A DNA stretch of 64,000 bases, from NCBI GenBank assembly GCA_963755435.1, contig CAVWJX010000002.1, forward strand, positions 422,168 to 486,167. The letters run 5' to 3'. Under the pieces are notes generated by a model. The model worked only from the letters and a program-made list of their open reading frames with translations, was not told where the DNA came from and searched no databases. Shown piece by piece: positions 1 to 8,807 of the stretch (positions are counted from its first letter, which is position 1; each line of letters begins with the position of its first letter). This DNA is from AP-15 sp963755435 (GTDB taxonomy: Bacteria; Pseudomonadota; Alphaproteobacteria; ATCC43930; CGMCC-115725). The translations under genes were made by a program, and so were the position numbers.

Positions 1-694
1 CCTCGGCGGTCGGGATCAACCAGTAGCTGTCGGTGGTGCGGAACATGTCTTCGGCAGCTTTCGGCAATTGCCCGGTGCCAAACACGGCGGCGTCGCGCAC
101 CAGAAGCGGCGGCGAGATTTCCTCGTAGTCGAATTCCCGCGTGTGCAGGTCAAGCATGAATTGTGCGAGGGCCCGCTCCAGCCGCGCCAGGTCCCCCCGC
201 AACACGACGAACCGCGAACCCGAAAGTCTGCCGGCGCGGGCGAAATCCATCAGGCCGAGCCGCTCGCCGATGGCCTCGTGCGGCAGCGGCGCGAAATTGA
301 ACCGTGGCGGCTCGCCCTCGCGCCGCACCAGCAGGTTCGCGGTCTCGTCGGCGCCGTCCGGGACATCCTCAGCCGGCAGGTTCGGCAGCCCGGCCAGGAT
401 CTCGTCGATCTCGCCGCGCAGCCGCGCCGCCTCGGCGGCGGAGGTGCTCTCGGCCTCCTTGTCGGCGGCGACTTGGCGCAGCAGCGGCGCCACATCGTCG
501 CCGCGCTTTTTGGCAGCGCCGATGTCGCGGGCGATGCGGTTGCGCCGGGCCTGCGCTTCCTGCGCGCGGGTCTCGGCGGCGCGCCAGGCGCGATCAAGCG
601 CCAGCACCTCTTCGCCGCGCGGCGGCAGGCCGCGACGGGCGAGGCCACGATCGAATTGCGTCGGATGCTCGCGGACCCATCTGATGTCGTGCAT
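1..694 (-). CDS. serS: Seryl-tRNA synthetase, N-terminal part (cut by window edge)
   Basis: Charges tRNA-Ser with serine in the cytoplasm. The reverse strand reads from an ATG at 694 as MHDIRWVREHPTQFDRGLARRG, the usual start of SerRS, followed by the charged, alanine-rich stretch that forms the long antiparallel coiled-coil tRNA-binding arm. The catalytic domain then begins with FDYEEISPPLLVRDAAVFGTGQLPK and DSYWLIPTAE, matching class II motif 1 and the approach to motif 2. About 231 residues are present and the C-terminal half lies outside the window. It is divergent from the acyl-CoA ligase; the 180-base gap should hold both promoters, but I see no clear boxes. Confidence 0.95.
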   Translation of the reverse strand, partial: MHDIRWVREHPTQFDRGLARRGLPPRGEEVLALDRAWRAAETRAQEAQARRNRIARDIGAAKKRGDDVAPLLRQVAADKEAESTSAAEAARLRGEIDEILAGLPNLPAEDVPDGADETANLLVRREGEPPRFNFAPLPHEAIGERLGLMDFARAGRLSGSRFVVLRGDLARLERALAQFMLDLHTREFDYEEISPPLLVRDAAVFGTGQLPKAAEDMFRTTDSYWLIPTAE

Positions 695-874
695 GGCCGA
701 AACTAAAACACAAACGGAACGGAGCCGATATAGCCAGCCAGGCTCGACCCGTCCATGGCGCTCCCGGCACGGCTTTCTGGGGCCGCCGAAAAGATCTGGC
801 AGTTTACCGCGGGGCGAGTTTGCCATACCAAGTCGCACAAACGCCGAATCGCCTTGCAAGCCCGGGAGGAAGCG

Positions 875-2506
875 ATGCTGGGATTGATGTCGGACCGGCC
901 GCTGTTGATTTCGTCGATCATCACCCATGCGGCGGCCTATCACGGTGCCGTCGAGATCGCCTCGCGCAGCGTCGAAGGGCCGATCCATCGCTACACCTAC
1001 GCCGCGGCCGAGCGCCGTGCGAAGCAGCTCGCCCGCGCCCTCGTCCGTCTCGGCATCGCGCCCGGCGACCGGGTCGGCACGCTGGCCTGGAACACCTATC
1101 GCCATGTCGAGCTTTACTACGCGATCTCCGGCATCGGCGCGGTCTGCCACACGATCAACCCGCGGCTGTTCGACGAGCAGATTGTCTACATCGTCAATCA
1201 CGCCGCCGACCGGCTGCTGTTTGTCGACACGAGCTTTCTGCCGCTGGTCGAGCGGCTCGCGCCCTACTTCCCGGCTGGTTGCCGCATCGTGCCGATGATC
1301 AATGCTGAGACGCCGCCGCCGACCGGATTGCCTCAGACCGTTTCCTATGAAGAGCTGGTGGCGGCCGAGAGCGCCGATTTCGCCTGGCCCGAGTTCGACG
1401 AGCGCACCGCCGCCGCGCTCTGCTACACCTCGGGCACCACCGGGAATCCGAAGGGGGTGCTCTACAGCCACCGCTCAACCGTGCTGCACGCGTTCGGCAT
1501 TTCGCTCCCCGACGCGATCTCGATCTCGGCCGAGGACGTGGTCTGCCCGGTGGTGCCGCTGTTCCACGCCTGCGGCTGGGGCATTCCCTATGCCGCGCCG
1601 ATGAACGGGGCGAAGCTGGTGTTGCCGGGGCCGCGCGTCGACGGCGAGAGCCTCTACGAGCTGTTCGAGGCCGAGGGGGTCACCTACGCCCTTGGCGTGC
1701 CCACGGTGTGGCTCGGCTTCGAAGCCCATCTTTCGGCGTCGGATGCGCGCTGCTCGACCCTGCACCGGGTTCTCTCAGGCGGCTCGGCGGTGCCGCCCTC
1801 GATGGTCGAGGCCTTTGCCCGCCACGGCATCGACGTGCGCCAGGGCTGGGGGATGACCGAGATGAGCCCGCTCGGCACGACCGCGGCGCTGAAAGCAAAA
1901 CACCGCGCGCTCGACCCGCAGGCGCAGACCGCGGTCAAGACCAAGCAGGGACGGCCGGTTTTTGGCGTCGAGATGAAGATTGTCGACGACGAGGGGCGCG
2001 CGCTGCCGCATGACGGCAAGTCGATGGGCGAGCTCTTGGTGCGCGGCGCGTGGATCGTCAGCGGCTATTACGCCGACGAGGCCGCAAGCGCCACGGCGGT
2101 CGAGCCCGACGGCTGGTTCCACACCGGCGACATGGCGACGATCGACACTGACGGCTACATGCAGATCACCGACCGCAAGAAGGACGTGATCAAGTCAGGC
2201 GGCGAATGGATCAGCTCCATCGATCTCGAAAACGCCGCGATCGCGCACGAGCACGTCGCCGAGGCCGCGGTCATCGCCATCCCCGACCCGCGCTGGGGCG
2301 AGCGCCCGCTCCTGATCGTGATGCCGCGGCCCGGCTGCCGCCTCGAACCGGAAGCGCTGATCGCACTTCTCGCCGATCAATTCCCCAAATGGATGCTGCC
2401 CGGCGAGATTGTCACGATCGACGAGATGCCGCACACCGCCACCGGCAAGATCATGAAGACCCGCCTGCGCGAGCTGTTCTGCCAGCCCAAGGTGCCGCAG
2501 CGGTGA
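875..2506 (+). CDS. Fatty acyl-CoA ligase (AMP-forming, AlkK/FadD-like)
   Basis: Adenylates a carboxylic acid and transfers it to CoA, a cytoplasmic or membrane-associated step that feeds beta-oxidation. The 543-residue protein has the ANL superfamily motifs in order: the P-loop YTSGTTGNPKGVLYSHRS, the GWGMTEMSPLGT motif, the ATP-binding GWFHTGDMATID, the hinge region DRKKDVIKSGGEWIS and the C-terminal ATGKIMK lysine. The frame is open from 755, but ATG 875 is preferred because GGGAGGA lies just before it and family homology begins there. AlkK-like medium-chain ligases are closest in layout; chain length cannot be read from sequence. It is probably transcribed alone. Confidence 0.92.
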   Translation: MLGLMSDRPLLISSIITHAAAYHGAVEIASRSVEGPIHRYTYAAAERRAKQLARALVRLGIAPGDRVGTLAWNTYRHVELYYAISGIGAVCHTINPRLFDEQIVYIVNHAADRLLFVDTSFLPLVERLAPYFPAGCRIVPMINAETPPPTGLPQTVSYEELVAAESADFAWPEFDERTAAALCYTSGTTGNPKGVLYSHRSTVLHAFGISLPDAISISAEDVVCPVVPLFHACGWGIPYAAPMNGAKLVLPGPRVDGESLYELFEAEGVTYALGVPTVWLGFEAHLSASDARCSTLHRVLSGGSAVPPSMVEAFARHGIDVRQGWGMTEMSPLGTTAALKAKHRALDPQAQTAVKTKQGRPVFGVEMKIVDDEGRALPHDGKSMGELLVRGAWIVSGYYADEAASATAVEPDGWFHTGDMATIDTDGYMQITDRKKDVIKSGGEWISSIDLENAAIAHEHVAEAAVIAIPDPRWGERPLLIVMPRPGCRLEPEALIALLADQFPKWMLPGEIVTIDEMPHTATGKIMKTRLRELFCQPKVPQR

Positions 2507-2836
2507 GCGGACCCGGCCGCTGAAGTCTCCACTGCGGGTGAGGAGCCCGTCCTTCGATGATCGGGGGGTACAGCGGGCGCAGAACCCACCGCCTACGCCC
2601 CGGTCGGTGGGGTTCCTTGGGCTCCACCCGCAGCCGCGCCACTTTCGGCCATATCTTCTGCAAACTCTAAACCCCTGACGCTGTTAGCCCAACAGGACTT
2701 CCCGAAAGTCTTGAATTCTGCAACGCCGGGGCAGGGTCGAATGACGCAGAACCGCTTTTCTGGAAAATCATGCTTTTGACGGAGGCTTACCAGTCGCCGC
2801 AAGCTTTGCGTCAACCCATTCAGGGAGGAAGTTCGT
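2507..2836. other. Intergenic region, no gene seen
   Basis: This stretch lies between the acyl-CoA ligase and the Sel1 remnant. I find no convincing coding frame. A loose GC-rich inverted repeat near 2586-2620 (CCCACCG pairing with CGGTGGGG) could act as a weak terminator of the ligase transcript, but no T-run follows. The base composition becomes noticeably less GC-rich from about 2690 onward. Confidence 0.4.
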
Positions 2837-3272
2837 ATGTTTGGCTTGTCAAAACGGGAGCGGCTTCGGCGGGCCGCTGAACGAGGACATGCAGAAAGTC
2901 AAATGTTGCTCGGCTACACGTACCAGGTTGGGCAAGGCGTCCAGCAGAACTACGCCGAGGCGATAAAGTAGTATCGGCTGGCCGCAGCGCAGGGTCACGC
3001 GGGAAGCCAATGTAATCTTGGCGTTATGTATCAGAGTGGTGAGGGAGTTCCGCAAGATTATTGGGAAGCCGCAAGCTGGTTTTACCGTTCTGCTGTACAA
3101 GGTTATGCCGCCCGCTCAATTTAATTTGGCGGGCCTATACTGAACGGGTCGACGTGTGCCACTGGATGACGCCGAAGCGGTGAAATGGTATCGACTGGCC
3201 GCCGAGCAGAGGGTCGCAGCAGCACGAGATATTCTTGAGTCCTTCAAGCACGAGGGCAGAGGCTTCGCCTAA
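2837..3272 (+). pseudogene. Decayed Sel1-repeat (SLR) protein
   Basis: An ATG at 2837 behind GGGAGGAA opens a frame encoding tandem Sel1-like repeats, which are alpha/alpha protein-interaction modules. The frame meets TAG at 2969-2971 in the middle of a repeat (EAIK-stop-YRLAAAQGHA) and continues cleanly with NLGVMYQSGEGVPQDYWEA. It is then lost at a TAA at 3122, while the +2 frame takes over with AQFNLAGLY-stop-TGRRVPLDDAEAVKWYRLAAEQ up to 3272. Two stops and one frame change within about 430 bases mark it as dead. Codon use is less GC-biased than in neighbouring genes, consistent with acquired DNA that has been degrading. Confidence 0.8.
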
Positions 3273-3582
3273 AGGGGGACGCCGTTTCGAGGTTGACCTA
3301 CCGCATTTCACACCATATATTATGTGGAATGGTTTAGCGCTGCGGATGGATACGAAAGTGCTGAAAGACGGTGGATTTGCAGAAGGTGTACCAGCACCGC
3401 GTTTCACCGTAGCCATCAACGGCGTGACGCAAGAGCGCGGCTTTGATATCTTCGAAGAAGCGCACGCCTCCGTCACGCGCGCTGATCTCAATGTCGAGAT
3501 TTTCGACCACCGGAAGCGAGTGTTTGGTAAGCCCCTCCCGGAACCACCTCCACCAGAACGCCAACGACGGCGGAAACGCTAA
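3235..3582 (+). CDS. Hypothetical protein, possible fragment
   Basis: An open frame of up to 115 codons starts from a TTG that overlaps the end of the Sel1 remnant. The central part (FEVDLPHFTPYIMWNGLALRMD, then TVAINGVTQERGFDIFEEAHASV) reads like a genuine globular protein, and the C-terminus ends in a proline- and arginine-rich tail. I recognise no family and no good ribosome binding site; an internal ATG near 3322 is another possible start. It may be the 3' part of a gene from the same acquired segment as the Sel1 remnant. Confidence 0.3.
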   Translation: MSPSSTRAEASPKGGRRFEVDLPHFTPYIMWNGLALRMDTKVLKDGGFAEGVPAPRFTVAINGVTQERGFDIFEEAHASVTRADLNVEIFDHRKRVFGKPLPEPPPPERQRRRKR

Positions 3583-3715
3583 AAATCTACATGTTGTGTT
3601 TCTTGCGCGTCCGGGGTGGGGTGTCAAAGCCGCATAAGGCCCATTACGTAAAGTTTTTTCAAATATTCCTGAAATCTGAGTTTTAACCTTTGAGTAATTC
3701 TGCCACCCCGCTTGG

Positions 3716-5056
3716 CTATTCGCGGTCGAGTGCGGCGCCGTGGGCGAGTTCGGCGTAGAACTCGAACGAATCTTTGGGGCGGCGTTCCTGGGTTTCGTAA
3801 TCGACGTGGACCAAGCCAAAGCGTTTGCTGTAGCCGAGGGTCCATTCGAAATTGTCGAGCAATGACCAGACGAAATAGCCTTTGACCGGGACCCCGGCGG
3901 CGATCGCGTCCTGCACCGCGCCGAGATAGCCGCGCAGGTAGCCGATGCGCTGCTCGTCGCGGATATGCCCGTCGGGCTCGACCCGGTCGGGAAAGGCGGC
4001 GCCGTTTTCGAGGATGTAGACCGGGAGGTCGCCGCTGTAGCGCTCTTTCACTTCGATCATGACCGCGCGAAAGGCGTCGGGCGCGATCTCCCAGCCCATG
4101 TCGGTGACCGGCGCGCCGGGCTCGGGGGGCAAGGTTCCCACCTCGAACGGATGGTCCGGGTCGCGGCGCACCCGCGAGCGGGTGTAGTGGTTGAAGGCGA
4201 AGTAATCGAGCGGCTGCTTGATGATCTCGAGATCGCCCTGCTGCACCAGCGGTTCGATCATCAGGGCGGCGAGCGGCTCGGGGTAATGGCCGAGCATCTG
4301 CGGGTCGGGGAATGCGCGGTTCCACAGCGCGTCGAGCATCTGGCAGGCGAGTTCGTCCTCCTCGCGCTCGCTCGCCGGCTCATAGGGATGGAAATTGTAG
4401 ATGTTGCCGAGCAGCAGGTCGGGGCGGGCCGAGCGCATCGCCTCGACGCCGCGCCCGTGCGCGAGGTTCATCACATGGATCGCAGCGAGCGCGCTCGCCC
4501 GGCCGCGGATGCCGGGGGCGTGCTCGCCGTCGCCATAGCCTTTGATCGAGGCGCAGTTGGGCTCGTTGAAGCTCGCCCAATGCTTGACCCGGTCGCCGAG
4601 GCGGCGCACCGCCAGATGCGCGTATTCGGCAAACCAGTGCGCGGTGTCGCGATTCTGCCAGCCGCCGCGATCTTCGAGCGCCTGCGGCAGATCCCAATGG
4701 TAGAGGCAGACCCAGGGCTCGACGCCGGCTTCCAGGATGCCGTCGATCAGCCGGTCGTAGAATTCGAGCCCCTTGGCGTTGGCCGCCCCCCGGCCCTCGG
4801 GCAGGATGCGCGGCCACGAGATCGACAGCCGGTAGGCGCCGAGGCCGAGTTCGCGGATCAGCGCCACATCCTGCGGCCAGCGATGGTAATGGTCGCAGGC
4901 AACATCGCCGGTGTCGCCGCCATGGATCCGGGCCGGCTGGTGGCAGAAGGTGTCCCAGATCGACGGGCCGCGGCCGTCCTCGCGCACCGCACCCTCGATC
5001 TGGTAGGCGGCGGTCGATGCGCCCCACAGGAAGCCGTCGGGAAAATTTGTCGCCAT
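3716..5056 (-). CDS. GH1 family beta-glucosidase
   Basis: Retaining beta-glycosidase that hydrolyses terminal beta-D-glucosyl (or related) residues. It has no signal peptide, so it should act in the cytoplasm on imported disaccharides or glycosides. At 446 residues it is the usual family length and opens with the GH1 signature FPDGFLWGASTAAYQIEGA. The acid/base Glu165 sits in SFNEPN and the nucleophile Glu350 in YILENG. The sugar-pocket residues NHYTR and WSLLDNFEW are also present. It lies 65 bases downstream of a secreted glycosidase-like gene on the same strand, suggesting a two-step glycan utilisation unit. Confidence 0.95.
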   Translation of the reverse strand: MATNFPDGFLWGASTAAYQIEGAVREDGRGPSIWDTFCHQPARIHGGDTGDVACDHYHRWPQDVALIRELGLGAYRLSISWPRILPEGRGAANAKGLEFYDRLIDGILEAGVEPWVCLYHWDLPQALEDRGGWQNRDTAHWFAEYAHLAVRRLGDRVKHWASFNEPNCASIKGYGDGEHAPGIRGRASALAAIHVMNLAHGRGVEAMRSARPDLLLGNIYNFHPYEPASEREEDELACQMLDALWNRAFPDPQMLGHYPEPLAALMIEPLVQQGDLEIIKQPLDYFAFNHYTRSRVRRDPDHPFEVGTLPPEPGAPVTDMGWEIAPDAFRAVMIEVKERYSGDLPVYILENGAAFPDRVEPDGHIRDEQRIGYLRGYLGAVQDAIAAGVPVKGYFVWSLLDNFEWTLGYSKRFGLVHVDYETQERRPKDSFEFYAELAHGAALDRE

Positions 5057-5121
5057 TTATCGCCTCGCCATAGGATTGCGCACCGGGGGAATGATGCAGC
5101 CAGGCGGCTGAATTTCCGCCG

Positions 5122-7116
5122 TCAATCGGGTGCGCGGGCCAGGATCGGCCCGCTCTCGATGGTCTGCCGGCTGTTGCCGAGGCGCATCGGCCGCCACAAG
5201 GCGGGATCGCCCATCGCCGTTGCCGGAGCGCGGCCGGAGAGCGACATCCAGCGATCCCGGTCCCAGGCGGTGACGGCGATTTCGACCCGCAGTGCGCTGC
5301 CCGCGGCCGGCTCGCCGATCCCGAGTGCGGCCCACGGGATGCGCATCTCGGCGGTGATGCGCGGCTGGTCGGCGCCGAAATAGACGGCGTCGCCGCCGGC
5401 GACCGGGGTGCAGCCCTGAGCGATCGCCCGCGACGCGGCCCCGGCGCAAAGCTCGGCCGCCATTTCCGGATAATCGTGGATCTTGGTGCGCGGCGGGATG
5501 AAAAACAGCGTGAAACGGCGCGGGCCGGCGCCGAAATCGACCCCGAGCTCGAGCCGGTAGGCTTCGCCCAACGGAAACGGGCCGCTGTAGGACAACAAAT
5601 CCATGTCATAATAATCCTGGCCGATCGTCGCCAGCTGCAGCCCGCGCCGGCTCCAGCTCAGATAGGCCTCGCCGAAATCGACCGCCCCCGGCGACGGGGT
5701 CAGAGCCGGCAGCAGGCTCGCCGGCTTCGGCCAGTCGGACAGGGAGCGCGCGCGCAACGCCACAGCGGCGTGCGGCACCACAAAATCCGCCGCCGCCGGC
5801 GCCAACGCCGTCGCTGCGGAGACCTGGTGGATCGAGAAGGCGCGCCGGTTGGCGACCGCCAGCGCCGCGGTCAGGCGGCGGTAGGGAAGATCGTTAATGT
5901 CAACCAGCCCGAAATCATAATCCTCGCCGTCGGCGCGCCCGCCCTTGGGATGATCGTAATATTGGAACCAGTGGCTGCCGACGATTTCCGGGATCGCGGC
6001 AAAGTTCAGGGTCGCCGCCGCCGCACCGGTAGCGCGCTCGGTCTGGGTTTCGACCGTCATCAAATGACCGTTGTTGCGGTTGCCGGTGCGGTTGTGGTCG
6101 GCGGCAAAGAACCATTCGGAGACCAGCACCGGCTTGCCGCCCGACAATTTCTCCAAGCCCGCGAAATAATAGGGGGCGATCCAGCCGTCGCTGCTGTCGA
6201 CATTGTAGTTGGTGGCGATCGCGTCGACATAGGGGGCCATCGCCCGCACCGCCGCCGGGTCGTAGTAGATCGGCAGCCGGTCGCCGAAATACAGCGCATC
6301 GGGGTCGGCGGCGTGGATCGCCTTGGCGGCGAGCGCGTAATAATGGCGCGCGACGATCCCGGTCCATTCGCGCACCGCATGAATCCCCTCGCCGCCCGGC
6401 CGCATCCGGGTCATTTGGGTGGCGGCGAGCAGCCGATCCCATGAGCCGACGCCGGCCGGCGGCACAAAATCGGCGATAAAGGCCTGCCAGCTGCCGGCGT
6501 AATGCCGGCGCAGCGCCGCGACCCAGCGCTGTTTCGTCGCCGAGCCGGCCGGCTGCATCGAATAATAAACAAACAACGCGCCGGCCCACCAGCCGACTTC
6601 ATTGTCGGAGAAATAGCCGATCCGGTAGGGATCGTGGCGATAAGGAGCGACGAGCTTGCGGGCGAGCGCCATCATCCGGGTTGCGGTCGCCGGCGCGAAC
6701 GGATCGAACCAGTGAAAGCGCGCCTGGCGTCCGAGCTCGAGGTCGATGATCGTCGGCAAACGCAAGATCTGCGGTGAGAGCGACCAGCCGCCGGCGCTGT
6801 TGAACCCCCAGGCCGCGAGCCGCCTTCGGGCGGTGTCAACCCATTGCGCCCGGCTCGGGTCGAACGCGGTCCAGCTGTACCAGACCTTGCCGTCCTTGCG
6901 GCGATAGGGGTAGCCGCCGTCGAGTGCGTTGACGCCGAGGCTGTAGAAGCGCTGGCCGCACGGCGTCACCAGCCAGGAAACGCCGTGCTCGGTGGTCAAC
7001 GACCAGTGCGAGGACGGCGCGCGGGCGAGATCGGTGCAGGCCGCGGCGCGGCCGGCCGGCAGGGCGGCCACGATTGCGGCCAACGCCAGCCTCCGCCAGC
7101 CGCGGCAACACCGCAT
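5122..7116 (-). CDS. Secreted glycoside hydrolase-like protein with C-terminal CBM9-like domain
   Basis: A 664-residue protein with an N-terminal signal peptide (MRCCRGWRRLALAAIVAALPAG, cleaved near AAA-C). The catalytic part looks like a clan GH-A (beta/alpha)8 barrel: a likely acid/base Glu173 in YFSDNEVGWW and a likely nucleophile Glu334 in VLVSEWFF, as in agarase and beta-galactosidase relatives. The last ~190 residues resemble the CBM9/DOMON carbohydrate-binding fold (VYFGADQPRITAEMRIPWAALG). ATG 7116 is chosen over the open extension to 7137 because a run of six G residues precedes it at proper spacing. The substrate is unknown. Its neighbour downstream is a GH1 beta-glucosidase. Confidence 0.75.
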   Translation of the reverse strand: MRCCRGWRRLALAAIVAALPAGRAAACTDLARAPSSHWSLTTEHGVSWLVTPCGQRFYSLGVNALDGGYPYRRKDGKVWYSWTAFDPSRAQWVDTARRRLAAWGFNSAGGWSLSPQILRLPTIIDLELGRQARFHWFDPFAPATATRMMALARKLVAPYRHDPYRIGYFSDNEVGWWAGALFVYYSMQPAGSATKQRWVAALRRHYAGSWQAFIADFVPPAGVGSWDRLLAATQMTRMRPGGEGIHAVREWTGIVARHYYALAAKAIHAADPDALYFGDRLPIYYDPAAVRAMAPYVDAIATNYNVDSSDGWIAPYYFAGLEKLSGGKPVLVSEWFFAADHNRTGNRNNGHLMTVETQTERATGAAAATLNFAAIPEIVGSHWFQYYDHPKGGRADGEDYDFGLVDINDLPYRRLTAALAVANRRAFSIHQVSAATALAPAAADFVVPHAAVALRARSLSDWPKPASLLPALTPSPGAVDFGEAYLSWSRRGLQLATIGQDYYDMDLLSYSGPFPLGEAYRLELGVDFGAGPRRFTLFFIPPRTKIHDYPEMAAELCAGAASRAIAQGCTPVAGGDAVYFGADQPRITAEMRIPWAALGIGEPAAGSALRVEIAVTAWDRDRWMSLSGRAPATAMGDPALWRPMRLGNSRQTIESGPILARAPD

Positions 7117-7195
7117 ATTCCCCCCAGAGGCTGCCAAGGATGCCGGTCGCGTCGTCGAGGCCCCGCTCCAAACGGCCAGCGGCGGCGACCGGCGG

Positions 7196-8629
7196 TTAGG
7201 CGCTGGTGCCGCCGACGGTCAACCCATCCATGCGCAAGGTCGGCTGGCCGACCCCGACCGGCACGCTCTGACCGTCCTTGCCGCAGGTGCCGATGCCATG
7301 GTCGAGGCCGAGATCGTTGCCGATCATCGTGACCTTGGTCAAAGCGTCAGGGCCGTTGCCGATCAGGGTGGCGCCCTTGACCGCCGGGCCCACCTTGCCG
7401 TCCTCGATCAGATAGGCTTCCGAGGCCGAGAACACGAACTTGCCCGAAGTGATGTCGACCTGGCCGCCGCCGAAATTGACCGCGTAGAGGCCGCGCGGCA
7501 CCGAGGCGATGATCTCCTGCGGGTCGCGGTCGCCGGCCAGCATATAGGTGTTGGTCATGCGCGGCATCGGCGCGTGGGCAAAGCTCTGCCGCCGGCCATT
7601 GCCGGTCGGGGTAGCGCCGATCAGGCGGGCGTTCATCCGATCCTGCATATAGCCCTTGAGGATGCCGTCCTCGATCAGGGTGGTGCAGTTGGTCGGCGTG
7701 CCTTCGTCGTCAACGGTCAGCGAGCCGCGCCGGTCCGGCAGGGTCCCGTCATCGACCACCGTCACCCCCTTGGTGGCGACGCGCTGGCCGATCATGCCGG
7801 AAAAGGCCGAGGTCTTCTTGCGGTTGAAATCGCCTTCGAGCCCGTGCCCGATGGCCTCGTGCAACATCACCCCGGGCCAGCCCGGCCCGAGCACGACGGT
7901 CATCTCGCCGGCCGGCGCCGGCACCGCGCCGAGATTGACGAGCGCCTGGCGCAACGCCTCGTCGACCTGCTCCTTCCAGTGCACCGGATCGAGGTAGCGC
8001 TCGTAGGCGAGCCGGCCGCCGGCGCCCGAGGAGCCGGTTTCCATCCGGTCGCCATCGCCGACCACGACCGCGACGCCAAAGCGCACCAGCGGCCGGATAT
8101 CGGCGACCCGCCTGCCGTCGGCGCGGATGATCTGCACCGCCTGCCACACCCCGGAGAGCGAGGCCATGACCTGGCGCACCCGCGGATCGCGGCTGCGCGC
8201 ATAGGCGTCGACCTCGGCCAGAAGCCGCGTCTTGGCGCCGAGATCGACCAGCCCGAGCGGGTTTTGATCGGTGTAGAGGCTGCGGTTGGTGCCCGAGGGC
8301 GGCCTCGCCATCACCCCGGAATAGCCGGCCGCCACTGCCCGCACCGTCGCCGCCGCCCGGCTGATCGCCGCCTCGGACAAATCGGACGCGTGCGCATAGC
8401 CCGCCGCCTCGCCGGCGACCGCGCGCAGCCCGAACCCTTGGGTCGTATCGAAACTCGCGCTCTTGATGCGGCCGTCGTCGAGCGCCAGGCTTTCCGACTG
8501 GCTGTATTCGAGATAGAGCTCGCCATCATCCATCCCGGCGAGCGCCCGGGCGACGATCGCCTCGACCCGGCCCGGGTCCATGCCGGTGCGCTCGAAAAAC
8601 AATTGGTCGGTGACAGCGAGATCGGCCAT
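7196..8629 (-). CDS. tldD: Metalloprotease TldD
   Basis: TldD forms a heterodimeric zinc protease with TldE/PmbA that degrades unfolded peptides and matures some RiPP peptides and toxins. The 477-residue length is typical. The zinc motif is HEAIGHGLEGD, with His257, Glu258 and His262. The C-terminal beta-rich region (YAVNFGGGQVDITSGKFVFSASEAYLIEDGK) and the closing GTCGKDGQ with a downstream LRMDGLTVGG are characteristic. No tldE partner is in the window, so it must be elsewhere if the protease is functional. Confidence 0.95.
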   Translation of the reverse strand: MADLAVTDQLFFERTGMDPGRVEAIVARALAGMDDGELYLEYSQSESLALDDGRIKSASFDTTQGFGLRAVAGEAAGYAHASDLSEAAISRAAATVRAVAAGYSGVMARPPSGTNRSLYTDQNPLGLVDLGAKTRLLAEVDAYARSRDPRVRQVMASLSGVWQAVQIIRADGRRVADIRPLVRFGVAVVVGDGDRMETGSSGAGGRLAYERYLDPVHWKEQVDEALRQALVNLGAVPAPAGEMTVVLGPGWPGVMLHEAIGHGLEGDFNRKKTSAFSGMIGQRVATKGVTVVDDGTLPDRRGSLTVDDEGTPTNCTTLIEDGILKGYMQDRMNARLIGATPTGNGRRQSFAHAPMPRMTNTYMLAGDRDPQEIIASVPRGLYAVNFGGGQVDITSGKFVFSASEAYLIEDGKVGPAVKGATLIGNGPDALTKVTMIGNDLGLDHGIGTCGKDGQSVPVGVGQPTLRMDGLTVGGTSA

Positions 8630-8807
8630 TCGCTACTCCTCTGGTGCCGACCCCAATATGGGGCCCACCGGCCGCGAGCGAAAGTCGCGATCGGCGCCGG
8701 TTGCTTCGGCCGCATCTCTGAAGTCGTTCGATTGCCGTTGCGGCAAGCCGGGCCCATCGGCTCGCCGCCAGCGGCTCGCCGAGGGTGAGCCCGATTCTAT
8801 GTCGGGT

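Noticed and set aside
3965..5383. Long open frame on the plus strand opposite the GH1 and glycosidase genes
   Set aside because: It is antisense to a clearly conserved glycosidase, lacks recognisable motifs and follows from the GC-rich codon pattern of the real gene.
6992..8788. 598-codon open frame on the plus strand opposite tldD
   Set aside because: TldD on the minus strand has its full catalytic motif and family length; the opposite frame shows no domain and only Arg/Ala/Gly-rich low-complexity text.
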